DNA of 64,000 nt from Sanguinoderma infundibulare (lineage: Eukaryota; Basidiomycota; Agaricomycetes; Polyporales; Polyporaceae), in contig JAVLRN010000006.1 in assembly GCA_032821775.1 (NCBI GenBank), positions 1 to 64,000 on the forward strand. Reading direction: 5' to 3'. Positions 62,941-64,000 of the stretch are shown here, in pieces. The notes beneath the pieces were generated by a model. The model saw nothing but the letters and a program-made list of their open reading frames with translations, made no database searches and was not told the origin of the DNA. Each line of letters begins with the position of its first letter. Positions within the stretch are counted from its first letter, which is position 1. A program made the translations under genes and the position numbers.

Positions 62941-64000
62941 GAAGATGAGCCAGTACTCCCAGTCGAGGTGGTCGAGCGTATCATCGGGCAGCTCCACGAA
63001 GACACTCACGCACTCGCAGCATGTTCGTTGACATGCAAGGTTCTCCTCCCCGCCTCTCGCGTCCAGCTATGGTCGGATATCGCGGTCACAGGCTTCTGGA
63101 ATGCGGACAGTCCACGACTTTTGACTCTCCTCGAGATCCTCGATCTCAGTCTCGACCCAATTGCGCTCTACGTCCGGCCTTTGGAATTGGCGTGGGGCGA
63201 ACTTTACCGAGTGAGGATCCCCGAGTGGGACCGTGATACCCTGCGGCTTTGGGAACGGTTTCCGAACCTCCGCACTCTCAAGTTTGAAAGACATCAAGTT
63301 GGTATCCATGTCCACGGCGCTTTGAGTACCATCGAGGACCTCTGCAAGACCGCGCCTCATCTCCAAGAGCTCGTTTTCGCAGGCGGTACGCTGGGGGAGG
63401 GCCTCTGCCCGTGGCCGCCCACGGACACGCGGCCGGATCGTGTCCTGGCCTTGAAGCAGCTCAAACTCATAGGCGGCTTCGCCACCTGGGGCGTTCTCTC
63501 TCGATTCGCGGAGACCCTCCTGCACTGGGGGATGCATGGCTCCCTGGAGGTCCTCGAGCTGACATGTGGGTCGGACCCGGGCGAAACCTTCAATTCCTCG
63601 CGGGATACGCCATGCAACACGTGGGCGCCGGTGATCGCGTCCATCGGTCCTCGATTACGTCGCTTGCTGGTCCATCTGGAAGCACTAGAGTCTTTTCGTG
63701 AGTGTAGTCCGCGTCGACCGAGCGGGAACCGTCAGCTAACCTATACGCGCGACGCGGGCGACTTATGAAGGCGAGAACTTGGACACGCTCTACGGGAGCG
63801 TCCTGCAGTGCACAGGCCTGCGCTTCCTCGGGATCACTTGCGACATCTGTCTGTTCGAGGACCCGGACAGCGCCCCGCACGACGCGCCTTTCCTGTTCGT
63901 GCAGGCGCTGGCCGATGCGCTGTCCGCGCCGCTCCCTGCGGGTCGGACCTCGGCGCTGTCGTGCTCGAAGAGGTCTCTCTGCAATGGACGCAGGAGACGA
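62941..64000 (+). CDS. F-box protein, partial (5' end unresolved, runs off window)
   Basis: An exon to 63697 begins without an ATG in frame (EDEPVLPVEVVERIIGQLHE), so a first exon lies upstream. The acceptor may be GAACTGAAG ending at 62944. The F-box continues DTHALAACSLTCKVLLPASR and VQLW. LRR-like text follows (HLQELVFAGG, GSLEVLELTCGSD, GPRLRRLLVHLEAL). After an intron (63698-63770) a second exon reads ENLDTLYGSVLQCTGLRFLG. Near 63945 the reading changes frame: the sequence to the window end reads best as LGAVVLEEVSLQWTQET in another frame, so a frameshift or missed intron is likely. It is a member of the expanded agaricomycete F-box family (SCF ligase receptors). Confidence 0.65.

Overview
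The window is one end of a fungal chromosome, most likely from an Agaricomycete (polypore- or agaric-like basidiomycete). It opens with a CCCTAA telomere tract. Genes are GC-rich and split by many 50-65 nt GT-AG introns. Several families are typical of mushroom-forming fungi: NACHT NTPases, F-box and BTB proteins, FtsJ-like methyltransferases, MFS permeases and Ure2-type GSTs. The species cannot be named from sequence alone. All gene models were built by eye from splice signals and reading frame, with no transcript support.

Layout. 1-5.7 kb is subtelomeric: telomere repeats, three arrays of a 25-bp minisatellite with a palindromic core, a decayed gene cut off by the first array, and a coding relic. 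5.7-26.7 kb is mainly a core block: a Ser/Pro-rich unknown protein, dynein light chain LC8, the polarity factor Bud6/Aip3, an Axl2-like cadherin-fold membrane protein and a 15-exon siderophore-type transporter. It is interrupted at 14.9-19.6 kb by a degenerate stretch with a small secreted Cys-rich protein, a duplicated hairpin element and a broken beta-trefoil lectin gene. 27.4-35.2 kb carries a monocarboxylate-type transporter and a GST gene, flanked by an inverted segmental duplication whose two copies hold GST, F-box and WD40 pieces that are decaying independently. 37.2-39.6 kb is a 14-exon secreted carboxylesterase.

42.4-64 kb is an accessory region. It holds two intact NACHT NTPase genes with the same 7-exon plan, two NACHT relics, two FtsJ-like methyltransferase paralogs with unusual catalytic positions, a sugar/quinate-type permease, a tRNA-like Pol III unit, a BTB protein and an F-box gene. 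Two genes here have introns of 633 and 936 nt that look like insertions.

How the genes relate. Bud6 and the Axl2-like protein both belong to the cell-polarity pathway. The NACHT and FtsJ-like genes form a recurrent neighbourhood that could be an innate-immunity or heterokaryon-incompatibility locus; that role is inference. Relics, inverted copies and C:G-to-T:A nonsense changes show birth-and-death turnover in the accessory regions.
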